Source of the DNA: Acholeplasmataceae bacterium | GTDB lineage: Bacteria; Bacillota; Negativicutes; Acidaminococcales; Acidaminococcaceae | Direction: 5' to 3' | DNA length: 16,964 nt | Assembly: GCA_012719555.1 (NCBI GenBank) | Contig: JAAYAE010000313.1 | Location: forward strand, 1-16,964 | In this document: positions 7,810 through 14,513 of the stretch, piece after piece | Layout of the letters: each line of letters begins with the position of its first letter | Position numbering within the stretch: position 1 is the stretch's first letter | Position numbers and translations under genes: made by a program | Notes under the pieces: generated by a model | Databases searched by the model: none | The model's input: the letters and a program-made list of their open reading frames with translations, nothing else | What the model was told of the DNA's origin: nothing

Positions 7810-8928
7810 ATGAAAAAAAACGCAGGCTTTACTTTAATAGAAATATTAGTTGCTATCGTACTTATGGGAATTATTTTTGGCACAATTATAGGCTTATTTT
7901 CCAAAGGAATCACCCAGCAACAGGCCGGAGTGTCCCAACAAGAGCTTTTTACTCAAGGACGGGCCATAATGAATGAGGTAAAAACAACCTTGCGTTATGC
8001 AGATACAGATAGCATAAAGTTTTACAGTGGTACTGCGGAAATACCACTTACGGCAGATAGCAGTGATTTTAGTGGTATCACTAAAATGGAGTATACAAGT
8101 AAGATTGTTCGAGATAACTACAATGGCAACTCTGTTGTTGATGAAGTAGATGTAATTGTTGAAATGCAGCAGCCTAGCGGATGGACTCATAAGCAGATGA
8201 AGGTCACTACGATAATAGGAACAACGACAAAGACTTATGTCTTCCCGGAGAAAGATGCCAACTCTTTATTTACCACAACTACTAACTTCCCCATTACGCC
8301 ATCTAAACTCATTAGCAGTATTGATGTAGATTTATATAAAATTGACTTACCCATGCAATATGTAATTTCCGGCAGTATGAAAGAAGAACATTTGCGCACT
8401 AGTGTAGCACCATTGCCGGCTGATACCACGGCAACTGATCCTTGGGTAATTCTTAGAAATAAATATATTGATATTGCCAAGCTTATACAAAAATATTATG
8501 CCGGAGGAACTTTGACTACAGAAGAGCTGGCAAAGGTCGCTGTATATAAAAGCTATGGAAAAAATGGCCTTAACAACGATTCTTTGAGACAATATGTGTA
8601 TACTGTAGATTATAATGGAGCTTGGCCTTCAGGTAAGGTTACTCAGGCGAGCGGTACAACTGCAACTGTTTATGCTCAACCTTTTTGGGTGGTTTCGGCG
8701 ACCGGTGATACCCAGGACACTTTTATTTTCTGCCAAGAGTCCAGTGCAATGCGGCCAGGGTGGTACACCCAGTATATTTATAATACTGATACATCTAAGC
8801 TTTATATTAGGTCAAGGGCTACCTCTGTCAACACTTGGGTGTGGAGCACTCTTAAAAACACTATCCTTGAAAGCAATTGGACTACAGAGGGAAGTACGAC
8901 TTTTACTTTAACAAAATCATCTACTTAA
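7810..8928 (+). CDS. Type IV pilin-like minor (pseudo)pilin with GFTLIE motif, PilW/GspJ-like
   Basis: The 372-residue protein has a short leader MKKNAG and the canonical processing motif G6/FTLIE with E11 at mature +5. The hydrophobic helix ILVAIVLMGIIFGTIIGLF follows. The large C-terminal domain is rich in Thr, Ser and Asp, with many aromatic residues near the end (WVVSATGDTQDTFIFC, WYTQYIYN), and has no motif I can name. Size and gene order (between a short pilin and a PilX-like gene) suit a PilW or GspJ-type minor pilin. The ATG follows GGTGG. It is separated from its neighbours by 9 and 14 nt, consistent with tight co-expression. It probably assembles with the two flanking proteins. Confidence 0.87.
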   Translation: MKKNAGFTLIEILVAIVLMGIIFGTIIGLFSKGITQQQAGVSQQELFTQGRAIMNEVKTTLRYADTDSIKFYSGTAEIPLTADSSDFSGITKMEYTSKIVRDNYNGNSVVDEVDVIVEMQQPSGWTHKQMKVTTIIGTTTKTYVFPEKDANSLFTTTTNFPITPSKLISSIDVDLYKIDLPMQYVISGSMKEEHLRTSVAPLPADTTATDPWVILRNKYIDIAKLIQKYYAGGTLTTEELAKVAVYKSYGKNGLNNDSLRQYVYTVDYNGAWPSGKVTQASGTTATVYAQPFWVVSATGDTQDTFIFCQESSAMRPGWYTQYIYNTDTSKLYIRSRATSVNTWVWSTLKNTILESNWTTEGSTTFTLTKSST

Positions 8929-8942
8929 GAAAAGGTGAAATC

Positions 8943-10181
8943 ATGAGATCACAACGGGGTTCCATGGCAGTCGTTGCTTTGGTTATGATGTTATTTTTGC
9001 TCATAGCTGGGTTTGCTTGGCTGCCTATGTTAGCACAGGAAAATAAGACAGCACAGAACGATTGGGAAGAACAGCAGGCCTGGTATGCAGCTGAGGCTGG
9101 TTTTGTGCGGGCAAAAACAGAATTGAACAATAGCGCGGACGGCGGTGACTGGTCTTGGCTAGCTAAAAGTGCAAGCAAGGCGGATTTAAATGCAGCTATG
9201 ATTAGTATTGTTGATGATATTTTGACTGGGACGAAACAAGCGAAATATGCCGTCTATATTTCGCCGGAATTATCTTCCACAGATGCACCGACTGCCGCAA
9301 CTGAATATTCTATTACCGCAGTAGGACAGGTAAATGGAATGCAAAAAATATTGAAGAAAACCATTACTACGGCGGCTTCTTCAGGTGGAAACAGTGGAGG
9401 AGACACTCCTACAGCTCCTGATGCTATGGTCGCAGCAGGAGGGAAAATTATGGTGCATGATCCTTGGATGCATTTCAATTCGGACGGTACAATTTTTACC
9501 AGTACTACGTTAAAGGTTAATCCCAATAGTGATGCTTCTGCCGGCAATGCTAATTGGTGGAGTTCACTGGCTAATACTTTATATACGCACTTGCCTGATT
9601 CTATGTTTGTATATCCCAGTGGTACGGCTAAAGGTTATCTTACCTATGGGGGGACGCTTAATTTGGGGGCAGGCGAGACTGCTTACATGGATAGTTTGCA
9701 AATTACGGATTGGCAAGGTGCACATCCCGCTTATAGTGGAAGTTTTAATATAACCGGAGCTACCGGATCAACCGTTTATTTTACAAGCGCGGTAGCATCT
9801 AAACTGGTATTTAATGGTATTACAGGACCAAGTTCAGGAGAACCTTTGAATATAATAATTGATGGGGATGCTGATATTTCCGGCTTAAGTTTTTCAGGGA
9901 ATGTACGTATTATTGTGAAGGGAACACTTACACTAAGTGGGGGTAACGGCTCTGGTAATTTTATGTTTCTCAGCAATGGTAATATTACGGTAAAACAAAG
10001 TATTAGCGCTATACATAACCTCTTTTTATCTTCAGACGGTGATATTAAGATTGCGGGCGACTTCAAAGGCCAAATGCAGGCGAAAGGGAATATTGAAATA
10101 TTTGGAGTAGGGTCGACATATACTTTTAATGGTGATGTTTTAAAGGCTTTCAGCTTACCTGCGGGAATGACTAAAAACTGA
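8943..10181 (+). CDS. PilX-like pilus assembly protein with a Gly/Ser-rich beta-repeat C-terminus
   Basis: The 412-residue protein starts RGSMAVVALVMMLFLLIAG, a class III-like N-terminal helix without Glu at +5. QQAWYAAEAGFVRAK (44-58) follows, typical of the PilX N-terminal domain. A linker SSGGNSGGDTP (about 147-157) separates it from a long domain with repeated short beta-strand patterns: GNVRIIVKGTLTLSGG, FLSNGNITVKQSI, FLSSDGDIKIAG, AKGNIEIFG. This suggests a beta-solenoid or bactofilin-like fold; the fold is inferred. An in-frame ATG at 8877 lies inside the previous gene. I chose the ATG at 8943 because AAGGTG precedes it and the usual N-terminus begins there. It is the last gene of the pilin operon, and no strong terminator follows. 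Confidence 0.85.
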   Translation: MRSQRGSMAVVALVMMLFLLIAGFAWLPMLAQENKTAQNDWEEQQAWYAAEAGFVRAKTELNNSADGGDWSWLAKSASKADLNAAMISIVDDILTGTKQAKYAVYISPELSSTDAPTAATEYSITAVGQVNGMQKILKKTITTAASSGGNSGGDTPTAPDAMVAAGGKIMVHDPWMHFNSDGTIFTSTTLKVNPNSDASAGNANWWSSLANTLYTHLPDSMFVYPSGTAKGYLTYGGTLNLGAGETAYMDSLQITDWQGAHPAYSGSFNITGATGSTVYFTSAVASKLVFNGITGPSSGEPLNIIIDGDADISGLSFSGNVRIIVKGTLTLSGGNGSGNFMFLSNGNITVKQSISAIHNLFLSSDGDIKIAGDFKGQMQAKGNIEIFGVGSTYTFNGDVLKAFSLPAGMTKN

Positions 10182-10204
10182 TATAACAGAGGCATATGCA
10201 CTTG

Positions 10205-10224
10205 CATTATTAAGTAAAATAATG
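10205..10224 (+). terminator. Weak hairpin after the pilin operon
   Basis: CATTATT (10205-10211) and AATAATG (10218-10224) form a perfect 7-bp but AT-rich stem with a 6-nt loop, 24 nt after the stop of the PilX-like gene. Only a short mixed stretch follows, not a U tract, so it is a poor terminator candidate and may be a 3' stabilising hairpin. Confidence 0.25.
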
Positions 10225-10280
10225 GTTCTATAATCTCTATAGTAAAGTTAAGACTTAAATTTATAAAAAGAGTAAAACAG

Positions 10281-10327
10281 CACTCCTTTAGACTGGTGTA
10301 TATGATATACTACCAGCTAAAGGAGTG
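10281..10327 (+). promoter_or_regulatory. Long hairpin that sequesters the Shine-Dalgarno of the FkbM-type gene
   Basis: CACTCCTTTAG (10281-10291) pairs with CTAAAGGAGTG (10317-10327) over 11 bp. After a bulged A (10292), CTGGT pairs with ACCAG. After a bulged T (10311), GTATA pairs with TATAC around a TGA loop. The total is 21 bp with two single-base bulges. The right arm contains the whole SD sequence AAAGGAG (10319-10325) of the gene starting at 10334. In an mRNA starting upstream, the ribosome site would be closed. No promoter inside the hairpin is convincing; a TATAAT at 10229-10234 lacks a -35. Confidence 0.7.
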
Positions 10328-10333
10328 TATTTT

Positions 10334-11404
10334 ATGTTAGATTTTGTTGTGGAAACTAAAACTGTGTGGGAAAATTTAAAAGCAGTTGACAAGCCAATAG
10401 TGTTATATGGCATGGGAAATGGTGCAGATAGGATATTGGATAGATGTATTGCTGAAGATATTGCTGTGTCGGGAGTCTTTGCCAGTGACGCTTTTGTGCG
10501 GGGGCAAACTTTTCGCAGTTATCAGGTCCACAAATATGCGGACATTGTAAAAAAATATGAAAATTTTGTCATAGTTATTGCTTTTGCCAGTGAGTCTCCT
10601 ATCGTGTTGGAAGACTTCTATACATTGGCGGCTCAACATGAAACTTATGCACCACATGTAGCTATTTTTACAGGTGACGACATTGTTAGTTTTCACTGGC
10701 TGCAAGTTCATGCTGCGCAGCTGCAAATGGTATATGACAATTTAGCGGATGCACGTTCTAGGGAAGTCTTTGCTGATATACTAAATTATAAAGTTAGTGG
10801 TAAGTTAAAATACCTGAAAAACAGTACGAGTCAGCGGCAAGACGACTTAAGGGAGTTGTTGAATTTTGCTGAAAATGAAGTTTACGTTGATTTAGGGGCT
10901 TACGATGGTGATACCATTAGAGAATTTTTACAGCTAACACAAGGTGCATATAGTAAAATATTTGCTCTGGAGCCGGATAAAAAAAATTTTATCAAGTTGC
11001 AGCGGTTTATAGCACAGGAACAATTGCCTAATGTAAAATTGCTAAACAGTGGTATTTGGTGTAAACCGGGCGAACATAACTTTTTCCAAAGAGGTGGAAG
11101 AATGTCTAGTTTGTCAAAACAAGGGAAAGTAAGCGTAGAAGTAGATTCCTTAGATAATATTTTGGGTGAGAGTGCCGTTAGTTATATAAAAATGGACGTG
11201 GAAGGAGCAGAGGCGGAAGCGCTTATAGGTGGCTGCGAGCATTTGGCAAAATATATGCCCAAGCTCTTTGTGGCAGGTTATCATAGAGACGATGATTTAT
11301 GGAAATTACCACAATTATTGTGGAATATTGCCCCATATAAGATTTTTTTGCGTAGACATCCATACGTACCATGCTGGGAAATAAATTTTTTAGCAAAAAA
11401 ATAA
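10334..11404 (+). CDS. FkbM-family SAM-dependent methyltransferase with an N-terminal Rossmann-like domain
   Basis: The 356-residue protein has a C-terminal FkbM-type methyltransferase domain. Motif I is YVDLGAYDGDT (184-194), ALEPDKKNF (211-219) contains the acidic residue that usually holds the SAM ribose, and YIKMDVEGAE (284-293) is the FkbM hallmark. The first 110 residues look like a separate nucleotide-binding-like fold: PIVLYGMGNGADRILD and then VIVIAFAS. This N-terminal layout occurs in methyltransferases linked to glycan or surface polymer modification. I cannot name the substrate. The GTG at 10325 overlaps the SD, so I chose the ATG at 10334, 8 nt after AAAGGAG. It is a single gene between the pilin operon and the transporter locus, with no clear terminator behind it. 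Glycan modification, possibly of pilins, is speculation from proximity. Confidence 0.85.
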   Translation: MLDFVVETKTVWENLKAVDKPIVLYGMGNGADRILDRCIAEDIAVSGVFASDAFVRGQTFRSYQVHKYADIVKKYENFVIVIAFASESPIVLEDFYTLAAQHETYAPHVAIFTGDDIVSFHWLQVHAAQLQMVYDNLADARSREVFADILNYKVSGKLKYLKNSTSQRQDDLRELLNFAENEVYVDLGAYDGDTIREFLQLTQGAYSKIFALEPDKKNFIKLQRFIAQEQLPNVKLLNSGIWCKPGEHNFFQRGGRMSSLSKQGKVSVEVDSLDNILGESAVSYIKMDVEGAEAEALIGGCEHLAKYMPKLFVAGYHRDDDLWKLPQLLWNIAPYKIFLRRHPYVPCWEINFLAKK

Positions 11405-11484
11405 TTATCTCGCAAAGCTAGTATTCAAGCTAATAATAGACACATGGGCAAAAAAAGTCCCGCAGGGTTACTGTTTTCACAATA

Positions 11485-11513
11485 TTGATTAAATTCAGAA
11501 AAAATTGTAAACT
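11485..11513 (+). promoter_or_regulatory. Candidate promoter for the transporter operon
   Basis: TTGATT (11485-11490), a 17-bp spacer and TAAACT (11508-11513) form a plausible sigma-A promoter (4 of 6 at each box). Imperfect half-sites CACAAT (11479-11484) and AATTGT (11503-11508) flank it and resemble the ACAATTGT core found at the regulator gene. The rest of the 267-bp region between the FkbM gene and the binding-protein gene holds the leader ORF described below. Confidence 0.4.
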
Positions 11514-11585
11514 ATGTAAGCAGGATTTTAACTAGTGTAGGCGAAATTTATAGAAGTAAAAAACAACACAAAGGAGTGGATGTTT

Positions 11586-11675
11586 GTGGGGAGAACCCAA
11601 GGTATGACAGTTGAAAAAACTGTGTCAGCTATGGGGCTGACGGAATATATTTATAAAAGGGGGATGGCAAAGTGA
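11586..11675 (+). CDS. Short leader ORF translationally coupled to the binding-protein gene
   Basis: GTG at 11586, 9 nt after AAGGAG (11571-11576), opens a 29-codon frame ending in TGA at 11673-11675. The in-frame ATG at 11580 would give 31 residues but sits only 3 nt from the SD. The product reads VGRTQGMTVEKTVSAMG and ends IYKRGMAK. It has no signal peptide and matches nothing I know. Its stop overlaps the GTG start of the binding-protein gene (GTGA, 11672-11675), the classic coupling arrangement. Two adjacent RNA hairpins lie inside it. It could be a regulatory leader peptide, or a chance ORF in a structured 5' leader. Confidence 0.45.
   Translation: MGRTQGMTVEKTVSAMGLTEYIYKRGMAK
11607..11641 (+). 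other. Two back-to-back hairpins in the 5' leader of the transporter operon
   Basis: ACAGTT (11607-11612) pairs with AACTGT (11618-11623) around GAAAA. The next base begins GTCAGC (11624-11629), which pairs with GCTGAC (11636-11641) around TATGGG. Both stems are perfect 6-bp and directly adjacent, so they could stack. They lie inside the leader ORF, about 30 nt before the binding-protein start. No known riboswitch motif is recognised. Confidence 0.4.
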
Positions 11676-12712
11676 AAAAAACTAAATTGATAGCAATTGC
11701 GGCAACTTTATTAGCAATGAGCTTAGCAGTTGGCTGTGGCGGAAACAAAAAAGCTGCAGATACTACTAAGGCAGGTACAGGTAAAGCCTCTGGAGAAGTA
11801 ATGATTTACACTTCAATTTATCCTGATATAATCGATAATATGTGCAAACCAAATCTTAAAAAAGCATTTCCAAATATGAAGGTCAACTGGTTCCAAGGTG
11901 GGACAGAACAAGTTATTACCAAAATTACAGGCGAGATTAAAGCAAATAAGGTAGGCGCTGATTTATTAATGGTTGCTGACCCTTCTTACTATCTGAAATT
12001 ACAAAAAGAAAAACGTCTATTTAATTACGTTTCTCCTAATTTGAAAGATGTAGTTACAGCGAAAGATAAAGATGGGGCTTGGGCATCAGTGCGTATAAGC
12101 AATATGGTTATTGCCTATAATGCGGATAAGATGAAGGCGGAAGATGCTCCAAAATCTTGGAAGGATTTAACTGATCCAAAATGGAAAGGCAAGATTGCTA
12201 TGCCGAGCCCATTACTTTCCGGTACTGCCTTTGTAGCAGTTGGCGCTTTGGCTGATAAATATGGTTGGGAATATTTTGATCAACTAAAAGCTAATGATAT
12301 TCGTGTAGAACAAGGCAACTCTGCTATTCAAAACAAATTGTTAACAGGGGAATATGCAGCAGCTATGATTTTGGAAGAGAACATTTTGAAGCTACAGGAG
12401 ACTAAGCACGAAAATCTGAAAGTTATTTATCCTACAGATGGCGTTATTGTAATTCCTAGTCCGATTGCGATTATGAGCACAACAAAAAATCCTGATGGTG
12501 CTAAAGCTGCTGTGGATTGGTGGTTGTCAAAAGAAGGTCAGCAAGCCGTAGTTAAGGGCTGGATGCATTCTGTACGTGAAGACGTTGAACCACCACATGG
12601 TGCTCCTGCTTTGAAGACTTTCATTGGTAATGCCATTAAAATAAATTGGCAGAAACTTGCTGATGAAAATTCTCAAATAAAAGAAGCTTTCCGTGTAAGA
12701 GTTATGGAATAA
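11672..12712 (+). CDS. ABC transporter substrate-binding lipoprotein (AfuA/FbpA-like class)
   Basis: The 346-residue protein has a lipoprotein signal peptide with a lipobox ending AVGC (C22) and is thus membrane-anchored on the outer face. The mature part opens EVMIYTSIYPD and has WFQGGTEQVITKITGE and KSWKDLTDPKWKGKIAMPSP, typical of the family 1 solute-binding proteins annotated for ferric iron, phosphonate or polyamine uptake. At the place of the FbpA Tyr-Tyr iron ligands it reads GEYAAAMILEEN (226-237), so no diTyr is seen. Together with the SorC regulator downstream, this favours an organic, possibly sugar-phosphate ligand as in AfuA (inference). The GTG start follows AAAGGGGG at good spacing and overlaps the leader ORF stop. 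A strong terminator follows the gene, which probably raises its level relative to the permease. Confidence 0.88.
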   Translation: MKKTKLIAIAATLLAMSLAVGCGGNKKAADTTKAGTGKASGEVMIYTSIYPDIIDNMCKPNLKKAFPNMKVNWFQGGTEQVITKITGEIKANKVGADLLMVADPSYYLKLQKEKRLFNYVSPNLKDVVTAKDKDGAWASVRISNMVIAYNADKMKAEDAPKSWKDLTDPKWKGKIAMPSPLLSGTAFVAVGALADKYGWEYFDQLKANDIRVEQGNSAIQNKLLTGEYAAAMILEENILKLQETKHENLKVIYPTDGVIVIPSPIAIMSTTKNPDGAKAAVDWWLSKEGQQAVVKGWMHSVREDVEPPHGAPALKTFIGNAIKINWQKLADENSQIKEAFRVRVME

Positions 12713-12734
12713 TATTTGCCTCAAGTTGTGTTTT

Positions 12735-12764
12735 ACAGGGGCCACGTATTGTGGCCCCTGTTTT
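12735..12764 (+). terminator. Intra-operon terminator between the binding protein and the permease
   Basis: ACAGGGGCCAC (12735-12745) and GTGGCCCCTGT (12751-12761) form a perfect 11-bp GC-rich stem with loop GTATT, followed by a short T tract (12761-12764). The U tract is only four bases, so partial read-through is likely. This is a common way to make more binding protein than permease. Confidence 0.85.
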
Positions 12765-12787
12765 CGAATTATAAATAGGTTTTTGGA

Positions 12788-12807
12788 CTGACAATTGTAG
12801 TTGTCAG
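12788..12807. promoter_or_regulatory. Candidate SorC-regulator operator before the permease gene
   Basis: CTGACAA (12788-12794) and TTGTCAG (12801-12807) form a perfect inverted repeat with a 6-bp centre. The left part reads TGACAATTGT, identical over 10 bases to the palindrome at 15714-15725 in the regulator promoter. It lies 2 bp before the permease SD and after a TATAAA-like box (12770-12775), so a repressor here could block a local promoter or read-through. As RNA it could also form a hairpin next to the SD. Confidence 0.6.
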
Positions 12808-12821
12808 GGAAAGGAGCCAAT

Positions 12822-14498
12822 GTGGGCTTATCCTCCAAGATTAATAGTAAGTTTTTAGTTATTTCTATTTCTGTACTTTTATTGGTATATTTTGTTGTTT
12901 TTCCCATGGGCGTGCTCCTTATTGATAGTGTGTACAAGGATGGTGGATTTCAGTTCAGTAATTATAGACAAGTTTATAGTACTATGGTTAACTGGAGGGC
13001 ATTAACTAATACAGTACAATTGTCATTAATGGTAATGGTTGCCAGCGTTATTATTACTTTTCCTTTGGCGTGGTTAGTGGGACGCACTAATTTGCCGGGT
13101 AAGAAAATTTATCGTACATTGTTAGTGGCAAGTTATATGATTCCTCCTTATGTAGGAGCTATTGCTTGGGTACAACTTTTAAATCCCAGTGTTGGTTATA
13201 TGAATTTAGTATTAAAATGGATGTTCCATTTGCAAAATTCGCCCTTTGATATTTATACTTTTGGCGGTTTAGCATGGGTTTTAACTTTATTTTATTCACC
13301 ATTTGCTTTTATTACAATTTCTCGTGCAATGGAAAAAATGGATCCTACATTGGAAGAAGCTGCCCGTATTTCCGGGGCTTCGCCACTTAGAACATTGCGG
13401 GACGTAACCTTGCCTTTGATGGCACCAAGTATTTTGGCAGGCGGATTATTGGTATTTATAGCGGCTGGTTCTTGTTTTGGTATTCCTGCCATTGTTGGTA
13501 TGCCCGGTAATATAGAAGTAATGACTACTCGTATCGTAACTTATCTGTATATGGGTGACGATAAAGGTATTAGAGATGCTACGGCTTTGGCGGCTTCTCT
13601 TATGATTTTGGCAAATTCACTCTTATTCTTCATGACTTGGATGTTGGGTCGCAAGGATTATACAACCATTAGTGGCAAGAGTACTCGCCCAAATATGGTT
13701 GATTTGGGCAAATGGAAGTGGCCGGCATGTTTTGGCGTGGGCATGTATGCGAGCATAGCCGTTATTATTCCGCTATTTTCCATTTTGTTGACTTCATTAC
13801 TAAGGAGTATGTCCAAGGATATTACATGGAGTAATATTGGGTTTGATAGCTGGATGCCGGTGCTGACAAGTGCTCAGTATATGGAAAGCATTTGGAATTC
13901 AGTGATTTATGCTGTTATTGCCGCTACAATTGGCACTGTACTTGCTATATTCATTGCTTATCTTGCGGTTAAAACCAAGGTTAAAGGTCGTTCTTTACCT
14001 GATTTACTTACTATAATTGGTGGTTCCACACCTAGTATCGTTATAGCATTGGCTTTGGTAATTACTTTTTCAGGAACTTTTGGCTTAAATCTTTATTCTA
14101 CTATGTGGATTTTGATTGTAGCTTATTTGGTTAAATATATGACGATGGCCGTACGAACAATTGCGGCTTCATTAAGTCAGGTCCACGTATCGTTGGAAGA
14201 GGCAGCCCTTAATTCAGGAGCTAGCTGGCTAAGAACCTGTAAGGATATTATCTTACCGTTAATTGCGCCGTCAGTTGTTGCTGCCTGGTTTTTGATTTTC
14301 ATGCCGTCTTTCTATGAATTAACCATGTCTTTGTTATTATACAGTGGTGAAACAAAAACTATAGGCGTCTTGCTTTATGAATTGCAGACCTATGCTGATA
14401 CACAGAACGCATCAGTGTTGTCAGTTATTATTTTGGGCATAGTGCTCATTGGTAATTTGATTCTTAATAAGGTAAGTAAAGGTAATGTCGGAATTTAA
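12822..14498 (+). CDS. ABC transporter permease, two fused membrane domains (FbpB/AfuB-like)
   Basis: The 558-residue protein is a tandem fusion of two binding-protein-dependent permease domains, each with about six membrane segments. Each half has the cytoplasmic EAA loop that docks on the ATPase: EEAARISGASPLRTLRD (about 178-194) and EEAALNSGASWLRTCKD (about 459-475), each followed by a PL-AP motif. One gene therefore supplies the whole membrane channel. An in-frame TTG at 12801 lies inside the inverted repeat and has no SD. I chose GTG at 12822 because AAAGGAG is 5 nt upstream. The stop is 15 nt before the ATPase gene. The intra-operon terminator and candidate operator precede it, so expression probably depends on read-through or a weak local promoter. 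Confidence 0.9.
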   Translation: MGLSSKINSKFLVISISVLLLVYFVVFPMGVLLIDSVYKDGGFQFSNYRQVYSTMVNWRALTNTVQLSLMVMVASVIITFPLAWLVGRTNLPGKKIYRTLLVASYMIPPYVGAIAWVQLLNPSVGYMNLVLKWMFHLQNSPFDIYTFGGLAWVLTLFYSPFAFITISRAMEKMDPTLEEAARISGASPLRTLRDVTLPLMAPSILAGGLLVFIAAGSCFGIPAIVGMPGNIEVMTTRIVTYLYMGDDKGIRDATALAASLMILANSLLFFMTWMLGRKDYTTISGKSTRPNMVDLGKWKWPACFGVGMYASIAVIIPLFSILLTSLLRSMSKDITWSNIGFDSWMPVLTSAQYMESIWNSVIYAVIAATIGTVLAIFIAYLAVKTKVKGRSLPDLLTIIGGSTPSIVIALALVITFSGTFGLNLYSTMWILIVAYLVKYMTMAVRTIAASLSQVHVSLEEAALNSGASWLRTCKDIILPLIAPSVVAAWFLIFMPSFYELTMSLLLYSGETKTIGVLLYELQTYADTQNASVLSVIILGIVLIGNLILNKVSKGNVGI

Positions 14499-14513
14499 AT
14501 AAGGAGTGTAAAA

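Noticed and set aside
11405..11480. Terminator after the FkbM-type gene
   Set aside because: Only short imperfect stems (for example GGG/CCC around 11446-11460) without a U tract are present, so termination here cannot be supported.
12801..12821. TTG start at 12801 for the permease
   Set aside because: It falls within the inverted repeat and has no SD. The GTG at 12822 has AAAGGAG 5 nt upstream.
12527..12937. Minus-strand open frame across the binding protein/permease junction
   Set aside because: It runs antisense through a real gene end, the terminator and the operator region, has no SD, and shows no plausible protein features.
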